A stretch of DNA of 64,000 bases from Stutzerimonas kunmingensis. GTDB taxonomy: Bacteria > Pseudomonadota > Gammaproteobacteria > Pseudomonadales > Pseudomonadaceae. A program made the translations under genes and the position numbers. Shown here piece after piece: positions 57,234 through 64,000 of the stretch. The stretch spans positions 1,302,001-1,366,000 of the forward strand of contig NZ_CP090366.1 of the NCBI RefSeq assembly GCF_021432085.1, read 5' to 3'. The stretch's first letter is position 1. The number at the start of each line of letters is the position of its first letter. The notes beneath the pieces were generated by a model. The model was not told where the DNA came from. It was given only the letters and a program-made list of their open reading frames with translations, and did not search any database.

Positions 57234-58105
57234 AGCCGCGCGGCTTCACCTTGGTGGAGCTGGTTATGGTCATCGCACTGGCTGGCCTGGTGGCTGTGAT
57301 GATTTCAACGGTGTTGGGTCGGCCGATGGAAAGCTTCGCGGCGCAGAGTCGTCGTGCCGAGTTGGTCGATCTTGGCGCGGGCGCCCTGCAACGGATGGCG
57401 CGCGATGTCAGGCTTGCGGTTCCCAACTCGCTGCGCGTGTCCGCTGACGGGCAGGCCGTCGAATTGCTGTTGATCCATAGCGCCGGCCGATACCGCCCGA
57501 ACCGCAACGACAGCGATGGGCTACGTTTCGGCGAAGTCGCGACCAACTGCGGAAGTACAACAGCGGACCTGAGCTGCGACAGCGTCCAGCTGCTTGCTCC
57601 ATCGATGGATCTCTCGGGGGCGCGCTGGATGGTGCTATACAACGTCGGCGCCGAGTCTGGCGGTATACCACTCGCTGGCTCGAACGTCTGGAAGTTTGCC
57701 AATCCGGGTGTGATCACCCCGAGCGGGACAACCTTTTCGCTGCGAGCCGGTGCGCCGGCGGGCGAGTCGCTCATTGCTCTCGGCAACCTGCCCTCCGGTG
57801 GCTTCCGCTTCGCCCTGGCATCTCCCCAGCGGCGAGTGTATCTGGCTGAACGTGTTGTGGGGTATCGCTGCCAGGGTGGCGAGCTGGTGCGATACAGCTA
57901 TGAGGAATTGCTGGATGACATTCCTTCCTCGCCACCTATGGGCTCCAGTCCTCGAAAAGTCGCCGAGCACGTTAGCCAGTGTCGCTTCAGCTACCGAGCT
58001 GGTACTGCGCAGCGGGGAGGGTTGCTAAGCCTTGCGCTCGGTATCGCTCAGGAGGGTGAGACTCTTCGCATCACCCAACAGGTTCATGTCGACAATGCGC
58101 CCTGA
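57224..58105 (+). CDS. mshO: MSHA minor pilin MshO
   Basis: The 293-residue prepilin has the leader MSLKPRG and motif FTLVELVMVIALAGLVAVMISTV with E5. It is large for a pseudopilin, like GspJ, and probably part of the pilus tip or its initiation complex. Cysteines are at about residues 109, 115, 210 and 250. It starts inside mshD and its stop overlaps mshP by 20 bases. Confidence 0.87.
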   Translation: MSLKPRGFTLVELVMVIALAGLVAVMISTVLGRPMESFAAQSRRAELVDLGAGALQRMARDVRLAVPNSLRVSADGQAVELLLIHSAGRYRPNRNDSDGLRFGEVATNCGSTTADLSCDSVQLLAPSMDLSGARWMVLYNVGAESGGIPLAGSNVWKFANPGVITPSGTTFSLRAGAPAGESLIALGNLPSGGFRFALASPQRRVYLAERVVGYRCQGGELVRYSYEELLDDIPSSPPMGSSPRKVAEHVSQCRFSYRAGTAQRGGLLSLALGIAQEGETLRITQQVHVDNAP

Positions 58106-58508
58106 TTTGCGATCACCGCAGCATTCGGCCGGGTTCGGGCTGGTTGCGGCCTTGTTCCTGATGATTGTGGTGACCGTGATCATCGTGACCATGGCGCATC
58201 TGTCAGCCACTCAGCACGGGATCAGCAGCCTTGCGATCCAACAGGCGCGCGCATACCAGGCTGCACGAGCAGGGCTCGAGTGGGGTATCGCGCGGGCTCT
58301 GGAAGACGGGGCCTGTCCTGCAGGCTCGTTGAACCTGAGCGGCAGCCTGTCGGAGTACAGCGTGGCGGTAACCTGCACCTCGAGTGCTTACATGGAAAAC
58401 ACATCCACCGTCGCGATCTACCGGCTGACCGCGACTGCACAGAACGGCACGCCGGGAAGCCGCTCGGATTATGCCTATCGCCAGTTGACCGCCGTCGTGG
58501 AGCGTTGA
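58086..58508 (+). CDS. mshP: MSHA minor pilin-like protein MshP
   Basis: The 140-residue product has a longer N-terminal leader (MSTMRPDLRSPQHSAG) and a hydrophobic helix FGLVAALFLMIVVTVIIVTMAHLSA without the usual E5, as is usual in MshP/PilX-type (GspK-like) minor pilins. Body features are QQARAYQAARAGLEWGIARAL, typical of the PilX family. Start may also be the ATG at 58095. It overlaps mshO. Confidence 0.83.
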   Translation: MSTMRPDLRSPQHSAGFGLVAALFLMIVVTVIIVTMAHLSATQHGISSLAIQQARAYQAARAGLEWGIARALEDGACPAGSLNLSGSLSEYSVAVTCTSSAYMENTSTVAIYRLTATAQNGTPGSRSDYAYRQLTAVVER

Positions 58509-58527
58509 ATTGAAACAGGGAAGCGTG

Positions 58528-61500
58528 ATGGTGCATCTATTGTTGGCCGTCTGTCGGCTCTTGCCCGTATGGACGCTGCTCCTGGCAGGACAGGCGATGG
58601 CCGAGAGCTATGCGCTGGAGCCTAACCAGAAGAATCTGCCCCCATGCAGCGGTACCTGGAGCAAGAGCAACGGCAATAGTGTCTTCACGTGCTCGGGCCA
58701 GGTAACGCTAAGTGCGGGCGACATGCTCGCTGCAAGCGGTGCTGTAACGCTACGGGCTGTCGGTTTCTCGATTGCCAGTGCCACCGTCGGCAGCAGCAGC
58801 TGGCCAATCTCCATAGAGGCTGACTGGAATGGCGTCACGACGACCGGCACGTCCAGTTTTAGTGGGGCGGTGTCGTCCAACGGCAATATTTCGTTGGGCA
58901 ACGCGACAATCGCTGGCAGCCTGACTGGGAAAAACTCGGTCACGATGAGCGGTGGCAGCGTCGGAGGGGATGTCAGCTCGGTCTCGGGCTCGATTCGGCT
59001 CACCAGCGTCGCAGTGGCAGGCACGGTAACTGCCAATAGCGAATCCATCACGCTTAGCGGCGGCAGCGTGGCCGGGCTGGTCAACAGCGACTGCTGTAAC
59101 GTGGTAACCACTGGAACCAATCTTCAAGGTGGAGCCCGTTCGGGGTCGTCTTCGCTATCGATTACCGGTGGGACCATCCAGGGCGATTTCTCCTCGGTAA
59201 ACAACCCCGCCACGTTCAGTAACGTGACGATGCTGTCCGGTACGGTCGTAGCAGGGTCGATTTCTTTTACCGACAGCACGGTTGGCTCTTCGGCCGCGTC
59301 TGTCACGATGACGTCTCGCTACAACGCAATCAGCCTGTTTGGATCGCAGGTCTATGGTGACCTCACTGCGCCGAGTTACTCCACGGTCAATGTGCGCGAT
59401 GGCAGTGCCGTCTATGGCACCTGCCGGCCAAACTCCACGCCGGCGAACGCCTGCAAGAGCAAGACTTTGCTGCTTAGCTGGTGGCTGAACGAGGGGAGTT
59501 GGAGTGGAGCGGCTGGCGAAGTACTGGATCGCTCCGGCAACAACCTTAACGGTCAGGCCTACAACGGTGCGTGGACCGCAGCTACGACGCCGGCGCTTCC
59601 CACGGTTGGCGGACAGGGCACCTGCCGTTATGGCAGCTTTACTGCTGCGTCCCGGCAATATGTTCAGACCGCGCATAGTGATCTGCTGAGCCTGCAGCAG
59701 GAGTTCACCATTGGAGTGTGGGTCAGACCGCGGACGCTACCAGCAAGCGGCCTCATGAGCATTCTGTCCAAGGACGAAAACTACGAGTTCCACCTGCGCC
59801 CGGACGGCACGGTCAACTGGTGGTGGCAAACCACCGGCCCGAACGCCACCCGGGAGTTCAGCAGTACTGGCAAGGTGGCGGTTGGCCAGTGGAATCATGT
59901 GGTAATTCGTTATACCGCGGCCCAGCAGTCGATCTATATAAACGGAGCGGTGGCAGGCCAGGCGAGCCTCAGTGGTACTCCGCTCGCCAACAGCGATCCA
60001 CTGCAACTGGGCTGGGACCAGCTCGCCGGTCGCTATTTCGACGGCGATCTCGACGAGTTGCGCATCTATCAAGGCGCGCTCAGCGACTCGGATATCGCTG
60101 CGTTGGCGACCGAGCGCCATGCCTGTAGTCAGGCACTGCAGTGCGTCAGCGATGATTTCGACAGGCCGCTGTTGGGCACCGATTGGGTGGTATCCAGTCG
60201 AGGCCTCACGGGGTTCACGCCTGCCATCATCGGCAACCGACTGCGCCTGACCAGCAATCAGGGCAACGTGGCCACGGCGAGTGCCTTGCAACGACTGTTT
60301 CCGGGAGAGGGCAATTTCATCCAGGCGCAGTTCAAGTACTACGCCTACAACGGCAATGGGGCTGACGGCATCGCGTTGATCCTTTCGGATGCCACGCAGA
60401 CGCCACAGCCGGGTGGGTACGGAGGCTCGCTGGGCTATGCGCAGCTCAATTCCACCAGCGGCTTCGCAGGGGGGTGGCTGGGTATCGCGCTGGACGAATA
60501 CGGTAACTTTTCCAACCCGACGGAAAATCGCCAGGGTGGACCAGGGTTGCGGCAGGACTCGGTTTCGATACGTGGCCCAGGCTCCGGCACATCCGGTTAT
60601 CGCTACCTTGCTGGCACCCCGGCAGGGCTTAATCCAGGGGTAGACAGTGCATCCAGCAACAGCCCTGCACCTGGCCACATCTACCGCATCACCATAGACG
60701 CGCGAACGGCAGGCAAGGCGCTGGTTACCGTCGAGCGCGATACTGGATCAGGATTCGTGGTGCTTCCGGGGTTGGAGAGTTTCGATGCTCTGGCCGCATC
60801 AGGCCAGACGTCGATCCCGGAAAATCTCTACTTGTCCCTGACGGGGTCCACCGGTGGCTCGAACAACATCCACGAGATCGATGACCTGCAGGTCTGCGCA
60901 AGCGAGATCAAGCCGATCGGCCAGCAGATACATCATTTCGACCTGAGCTACTCGACGCCTGTCCTTACCTGCAGCCCCCAAGAAGTCATCGTTACGGCGT
61001 GCCTGAATGAAGATTGCTCGCAGCGCTACACGGATCCAGTATCAGTCGCGCTGACCTCCACGGATGGCGCAGTCTGGCAGAACGGGAGCACCGTCAACTT
61101 CACAGGTGGCCAAGGCAGGGCGAGTGTCCAGGTCACCAAAGTGGGCGAAGCCGTGATTGGCGTCGGCGGATCGACCCCGTCGGCGTTGTCATTCAATACC
61201 ACGACCTGTTCGACAGCAGGGTGCAAGCTGATGGCCGTAGAGAGCGGCTTTCTGTTCGATGTTCCTACGCTTACCGCGGCCAAGCCCCAGGAAGAGATCG
61301 CCTTCCGTGCGGTCAAGGCCGATCCAGACGATCCGTTGGAGTGCAAGCCGGGCTTCGCGGGCGGCACGCGAAACATCGTGTTCAGTTCAACCTATGCCAA
61401 TCCGGCGACTGGCACTCATCCTGTGATCGTCAATGGTCAGGCAATAGGCGCGAACGAGACTGAGGTGCCGCTCAGTTTCGACAGTCAGGCAGTTGCCAGG

Positions 61501-62985
61501 CTTTCGGTGCGCTACGACGACGCCGGCCTGATGACCCTGGCAGCACGATATGCGCCCACATCGGGCAATGAGGCAGGGCTGCTGATGCACGGCAGCGACC
61601 AGTTCGTCAGCAAGCCCTACGGACTCTGCATCCAGACGATTCCTGCGGCGGAACAGGCGTGTGCCAGTGACGACACCACGTGCCCATTGTTCAGCAACGA
61701 TGGGACGATCATCCGGGCCGGCGATCCTTTCCCGGTCTCGGTTCGGGCAGTGGGTTGGCAGAGTGACGGCGAGGCGCTTTCAGCTGACCAGTTGTGCGTT
61801 GGGAATATCACGACGCCGAACTTCGAGTTGGCCGGGATCGCTCTGACCAGTGAGTTGCTGGCTCCCGCGTCCGGCGAGACCGGGACGCTCTCATTGACTG
61901 CTTACTCCCATGTTCGGGGTGTAGAGACGAAGCTGGTCGACGCCGCTCAGCAGACCGTGATGTCTATATCGGAAGTGGGCATCTTTCGCTTGGTCGCCAC
62001 GCCGCCGGATTATTTCGACGAACCGATAGATGGTGGAAGGAGCAACCGGCTCGGAAGGTTCTCACCGGCATTTCTCGGCGCTACCGGCAGCGCCAGCCTG
62101 ACGCCCAGTTGCGGCCTAAGATTCAGCTATCAAGGCCAGCCGATGGATTTCGCTGCCGGATGGGAGCCGTCGCTGACTGTTACTGGCTATAACCGCCAGG
62201 GTAGCGTAACTCAGAACTATGATCGCGGAGAGTTCTGGCGCCTGCTTGCACCAGAGGTCGGTGACTATGCATCGGCCGTAGGGCGTGCCGGGTTGGACGC
62301 GCGCCTTTTCGCGACCGGGAGCTCTACGGTTGCAATCGTAGGAGCGGATGACGGCGATGGCAGCAGGACTTATCGCTGGAGCGGTCAGTCGCTCATGTAT
62401 TCCCCTGCCGACAAACCATCGGCGGACGATCTGCCATTCACCGCGAGGGTCGTCCAAACGTTTTCTGCGCCCAGTTTGACCGACGCCGACGCTGTGTGTG
62501 TGGCGGATACCGATTGCCAGCCTTTCAGCTACGCCTTCACCGATCAGCCCGGCAGCGAGGTGCGGCTTGGTCGTATCCAGATCGGCAATGCGCATGGCTC
62601 GGAGCTGCAGCCGTTAGTGCTGCCGCTCACGATCGAGTCCTGGCAAACGACCGCAGGCGGCTCCGCTTTTCGGATTGAGACTGAAGACCAATGTACTAGC
62701 GAGGCTGCGCTCGGCAGCGTGCAATTGGACGGTTTCACCGACCGGCTTGCCAACGGCGAGACAACTGCGGTGTTAGCCAGCATTGGCTTGGGAACGGGCC
62801 AGGTGGCGCTCAGCGCGCCGGGCTCCGGAAATGATGGATCAGTCCAGGTATCGCTGCCGGGCATGCCTGAGTGGCTTCGTTATGACTGGAGCGGCGCTGG
62901 GCGCGAGGCGGGTCGGGGCCTCGCCTCCTTCGGCATCTACGCAGGCTCGAAACCGCTGATCTTCCGCGGAGAAGTCTATCGCTAG
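58528..62985 (+). CDS. mshQ: MSHA locus giant surface protein MshQ
   Basis: The 1485-residue protein has a signal peptide (about 1–25), then several parts. A Ser/Gly/Val-rich beta-helix region (about 35–305) has repeats like GSVGGDVSS and GTIQGDFSS, resembling polymer-forming (bactofilin-like) domains. A LamG/concanavalin-like domain (about 313–530) has SWWLNEGSWSGAAGEVLDRSGNNLNG. An L-type lectin-like domain (about 540–790) has GADGIALILSDA and GGWLGIALDEYGNF. A large C-terminal part (about 800–1485) resembles the DUF6701 region of MshQ. I chose the ATG at 58528 (after AGGGA) over a TTG at 58510. It may be a tip adhesin; this is inferred. Confidence 0.88.
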   Translation: MVHLLLAVCRLLPVWTLLLAGQAMAESYALEPNQKNLPPCSGTWSKSNGNSVFTCSGQVTLSAGDMLAASGAVTLRAVGFSIASATVGSSSWPISIEADWNGVTTTGTSSFSGAVSSNGNISLGNATIAGSLTGKNSVTMSGGSVGGDVSSVSGSIRLTSVAVAGTVTANSESITLSGGSVAGLVNSDCCNVVTTGTNLQGGARSGSSSLSITGGTIQGDFSSVNNPATFSNVTMLSGTVVAGSISFTDSTVGSSAASVTMTSRYNAISLFGSQVYGDLTAPSYSTVNVRDGSAVYGTCRPNSTPANACKSKTLLLSWWLNEGSWSGAAGEVLDRSGNNLNGQAYNGAWTAATTPALPTVGGQGTCRYGSFTAASRQYVQTAHSDLLSLQQEFTIGVWVRPRTLPASGLMSILSKDENYEFHLRPDGTVNWWWQTTGPNATREFSSTGKVAVGQWNHVVIRYTAAQQSIYINGAVAGQASLSGTPLANSDPLQLGWDQLAGRYFDGDLDELRIYQGALSDSDIAALATERHACSQALQCVSDDFDRPLLGTDWVVSSRGLTGFTPAIIGNRLRLTSNQGNVATASALQRLFPGEGNFIQAQFKYYAYNGNGADGIALILSDATQTPQPGGYGGSLGYAQLNSTSGFAGGWLGIALDEYGNFSNPTENRQGGPGLRQDSVSIRGPGSGTSGYRYLAGTPAGLNPGVDSASSNSPAPGHIYRITIDARTAGKALVTVERDTGSGFVVLPGLESFDALAASGQTSIPENLYLSLTGSTGGSNNIHEIDDLQVCASEIKPIGQQIHHFDLSYSTPVLTCSPQEVIVTACLNEDCSQRYTDPVSVALTSTDGAVWQNGSTVNFTGGQGRASVQVTKVGEAVIGVGGSTPSALSFNTTTCSTAGCKLMAVESGFLFDVPTLTAAKPQEEIAFRAVKADPDDPLECKPGFAGGTRNIVFSSTYANPATGTHPVIVNGQAIGANETEVPLSFDSQAVARLSVRYDDAGLMTLAARYAPTSGNEAGLLMHGSDQFVSKPYGLCIQTIPAAEQACASDDTTCPLFSNDGTIIRAGDPFPVSVRAVGWQSDGEALSADQLCVGNITTPNFELAGIALTSELLAPASGETGTLSLTAYSHVRGVETKLVDAAQQTVMSISEVGIFRLVATPPDYFDEPIDGGRSNRLGRFSPAFLGATGSASLTPSCGLRFSYQGQPMDFAAGWEPSLTVTGYNRQGSVTQNYDRGEFWRLLAPEVGDYASAVGRAGLDARLFATGSSTVAIVGADDGDGSRTYRWSGQSLMYSPADKPSADDLPFTARVVQTFSAPSLTDADAVCVADTDCQPFSYAFTDQPGSEVRLGRIQIGNAHGSELQPLVLPLTIESWQTTAGGSAFRIETEDQCTSEAALGSVQLDGFTDRLANGETTAVLASIGLGTGQVALSAPGSGNDGSVQVSLPGMPEWLRYDWSGAGREAGRGLASFGIYAGSKPLIFRGEVYR

Positions 62986-63010
62986 GAGGCCGGGTTACCG
63001 CAAACGCAAA

Positions 63011-63033
63011 AAGGCCGCTCAATGAGCGGCCTT
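63011..63033 (+). terminator. Terminator of the MSHA locus
   Basis: AAGGCCGCTC and GAGCGGCCTT form a perfect 10-bp stem around AAT, followed by TTCG, 25 bases after the mshQ stop. Confidence 0.88.
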
Positions 63034-63300
63034 TTCGTCCGGGTGTAAAAGAGGGGAATCCCTGGCCTGCCTGTACCAGGGTCCCCGAAACTGGTTGATT
63101 CAGTCTATGCACTGGATGTGCCAGTTTCGTGAAGGTCGGCAGGCGGCTTTGCTCGGACTTGTTCGCAGGCGCTGAGCGCCGGAATCCGCGGGGCGGCGGG
63201 TCCCAGGCGCTGTGTCAGATGCGTCGTAAGGAAGGGTCGGCAGATGTGATCTCGCGTGAAAGCAGTGCGCATGCCTTGTTGCATGCGCACATTTGGCGCG
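63034..63300. other. Intergenic region with a 10-bp inverted repeat
   Basis: GTGCGCATGC (63265–63274) and GCATGCGCAC (63281–63290) form a perfect stem just beyond the stop of the minus-strand META gene and may end its transcription. No gene is seen in the rest of this stretch, which is GC-rich. Confidence 0.5.
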
Positions 63301-63702
63301 TTATTCCTGTTCCGGCCAGAGCCGTAGCGGGGTGCCCTGGGCGGGCCAGAGGCGCAGTTGGTCGATGTTGGAGACATCCCAGCGCTCGACGCGATTGAGC
63401 AGATCGAGGAAGTGGTGCTCCTGCTCCATGATTTCCTCCGCGCACATCTTGCGTGTGCTGCCCAGGTTGCTGAAGCGGATCTGCTGGCCATCACGCTCGT
63501 AACTGCCGAACCAGTGGTTGCAGCCCGCGTTGCCGTAGGCGCGGCCGTCGCTCAGCGTGAGCGAGACGGGGGTGCGGCCGATCACGGCGTCATCGCCGAT
63601 CCATTCGGCGATGTAGGTGACGTCGCGTTGCAGTTCGAGCTGTTCGGTGGCACAGCCTGTCAGGCCTAGGACTGCGATGAGTGGCAGGATTCGTGGAGTC
63701 AT
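63301..63702 (-). CDS. META-domain (HslJ-like) lipoprotein
   Basis: The 133-residue product has a lipoprotein signal with lipobox LTGC (C17) and a META domain with the family block GRAYGNAGCNHWFGSYE and STRKMCAEEIMEQEHHFLDLL. HslJ/META proteins lie in the envelope and are linked to heat or novobiocin tolerance in E. coli; the exact function is unknown. Its ATG overlaps the stop of the upstream minus-strand zinc-ribbon gene (ATGA), so the two are translated together. Confidence 0.85.
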   Translation of the reverse strand: MTPRILPLIAVLGLTGCATEQLELQRDVTYIAEWIGDDAVIGRTPVSLTLSDGRAYGNAGCNHWFGSYERDGQQIRFSNLGSTRKMCAEEIMEQEHHFLDLLNRVERWDVSNIDQLRLWPAQGTPLRLWPEQE

Positions 63703-64000
63703 GCCTGTTGCTCCTTCTGGCAGCTGGGGCAGCGGTGCTGGTTGTTCTGACCGGACCAGCCCAATTCGGTGATGCGCGCCTGTGCGGCGGGCTTGCGCGC
63801 GGCCTCGCCGAGCTTGGCATCCACGGCGAACTCGAAGTCCAGCTGTTTGCCGCAGCTGTCGCAGGCGACCTGCCAGTTGAGGATTTCCAGTTCGCGGAAT
63901 ACCGGCCCGCTGGCCACCGCCATCCATTGCCCCGGTGGGTTGATCAGGTGGCGGACCTTCTCCACTGTCAGGCGCTGGGAAAGGTCGCGGCTGCCCTTGA
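63699..64000 (-). CDS. Uncharacterised zinc-ribbon protein, 5' end beyond the window
   Basis: The reading frame stays open to the window edge and the only early start in view, a GTG at 63965, has no ribosome-binding site, so the gene is probably cut by the edge. The visible 99 residues hold two CxxC pairs (VACDSCGKQLDFEF and HRCPSCQKEQQA) that probably bind one zinc. I recognise no function. It overlaps the META lipoprotein gene. Confidence 0.6.
   Translation of the reverse strand, partial: KGSRDLSQRLTVEKVRHLINPPGQWMAVASGPVFRELEILNWQVACDSCGKQLDFEFAVDAKLGEAARKPAAQARITELGWSGQNNQHRCPSCQKEQQA

Noticed and set aside
63129..63398. A short plus-strand frame of 89 residues after the MSHA terminator
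   Set aside because: It has no ribosome-binding site or domain, has biased composition, and runs into the minus-strand META gene.

Overview
The window is a dense, GC-rich gammaproteobacterial chromosome segment. The order iscX–ndk–rlmN–pilF–rodZ–ispG–hisS–yfgM–bamB–der, a NosA/OprC-like copper receptor behind a DUF2946 gene, guaBA followed by cumA–tadA, and aminotransferase–uvrB–gltX–tRNA blocks point to a Pseudomonas. Together with the MSHA locus they fit best a Pseudomonas stutzeri (Stutzerimonas)-like strain. That species assignment is inferred from gene order and protein resemblance, not from a database search.

Region 1 (1–14.7 kb) is the end of the isc operon (hscA, fdx, iscX) followed by housekeeping genes: ndk, rlmN, pilF, rodZ, ispG, hisS, a YfgM-like protein, bamB and der. 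An E. coli-type serine acetyltransferase gene on the minus strand and an overlapping aminotransferase/omega-amidase pair on the plus strand complete it. Region 2 (14.8–20.8 kb) is mostly minus strand: two small membrane proteins, secreted endonuclease I, a DMT-family exporter, a zinc alcohol dehydrogenase and leuA. Region 3 (21–28 kb) holds the copper-uptake pair (histidine-rich DUF2946 protein plus TonB-dependent receptor), an imperfectly filled palindromic repeat element, an MscS-type channel, an isochorismatase-like hydrolase, an M23 peptidase and xseA.

Region 4 (28–36 kb) has an unrecognised zinc-ribbon protein, guaB–guaA with a heptamer repeat between them, the multicopper oxidase cumA with tadA, and the minus-strand pair argF/ABC ATPase. 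Region 5 (36–45.4 kb) has grxD, a VanZ-like gene, and a tRNA-Asn whose 3' end and terminator are duplicated. It continues with an aromatic/aspartate aminotransferase, uvrB, gltX, a doubled tRNA-Ala/tRNA-Glu array, a thioesterase, a small charged secreted protein and dinB.

Region 6 (45.7–63.0 kb) is the most notable: a contiguous, co-directional MSHA-type IV pilus locus in the order mshI, I2, J, K, L, M, N, E, G, B, A, C, D, O, P, Q. It ends in a strong terminator. It would encode the inner-membrane platform (I, I2, J, G), the secretin and its partners (K, L, M, N), the assembly ATPase (E, with two intact c-di-GMP-binding MshEN motifs), the major pilin (A), minor pilins (B, C, D, O, P) and a 1485-residue lectin/LamG surface protein (Q). 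mshF is absent and the prepilin peptidase must lie elsewhere. The mshA gene is visibly AT-richer than its neighbours. After the locus come a META-domain lipoprotein and a zinc-ribbon gene that runs off the window edge.

No CRISPR array, insertion sequence, phage gene or transposase was seen.
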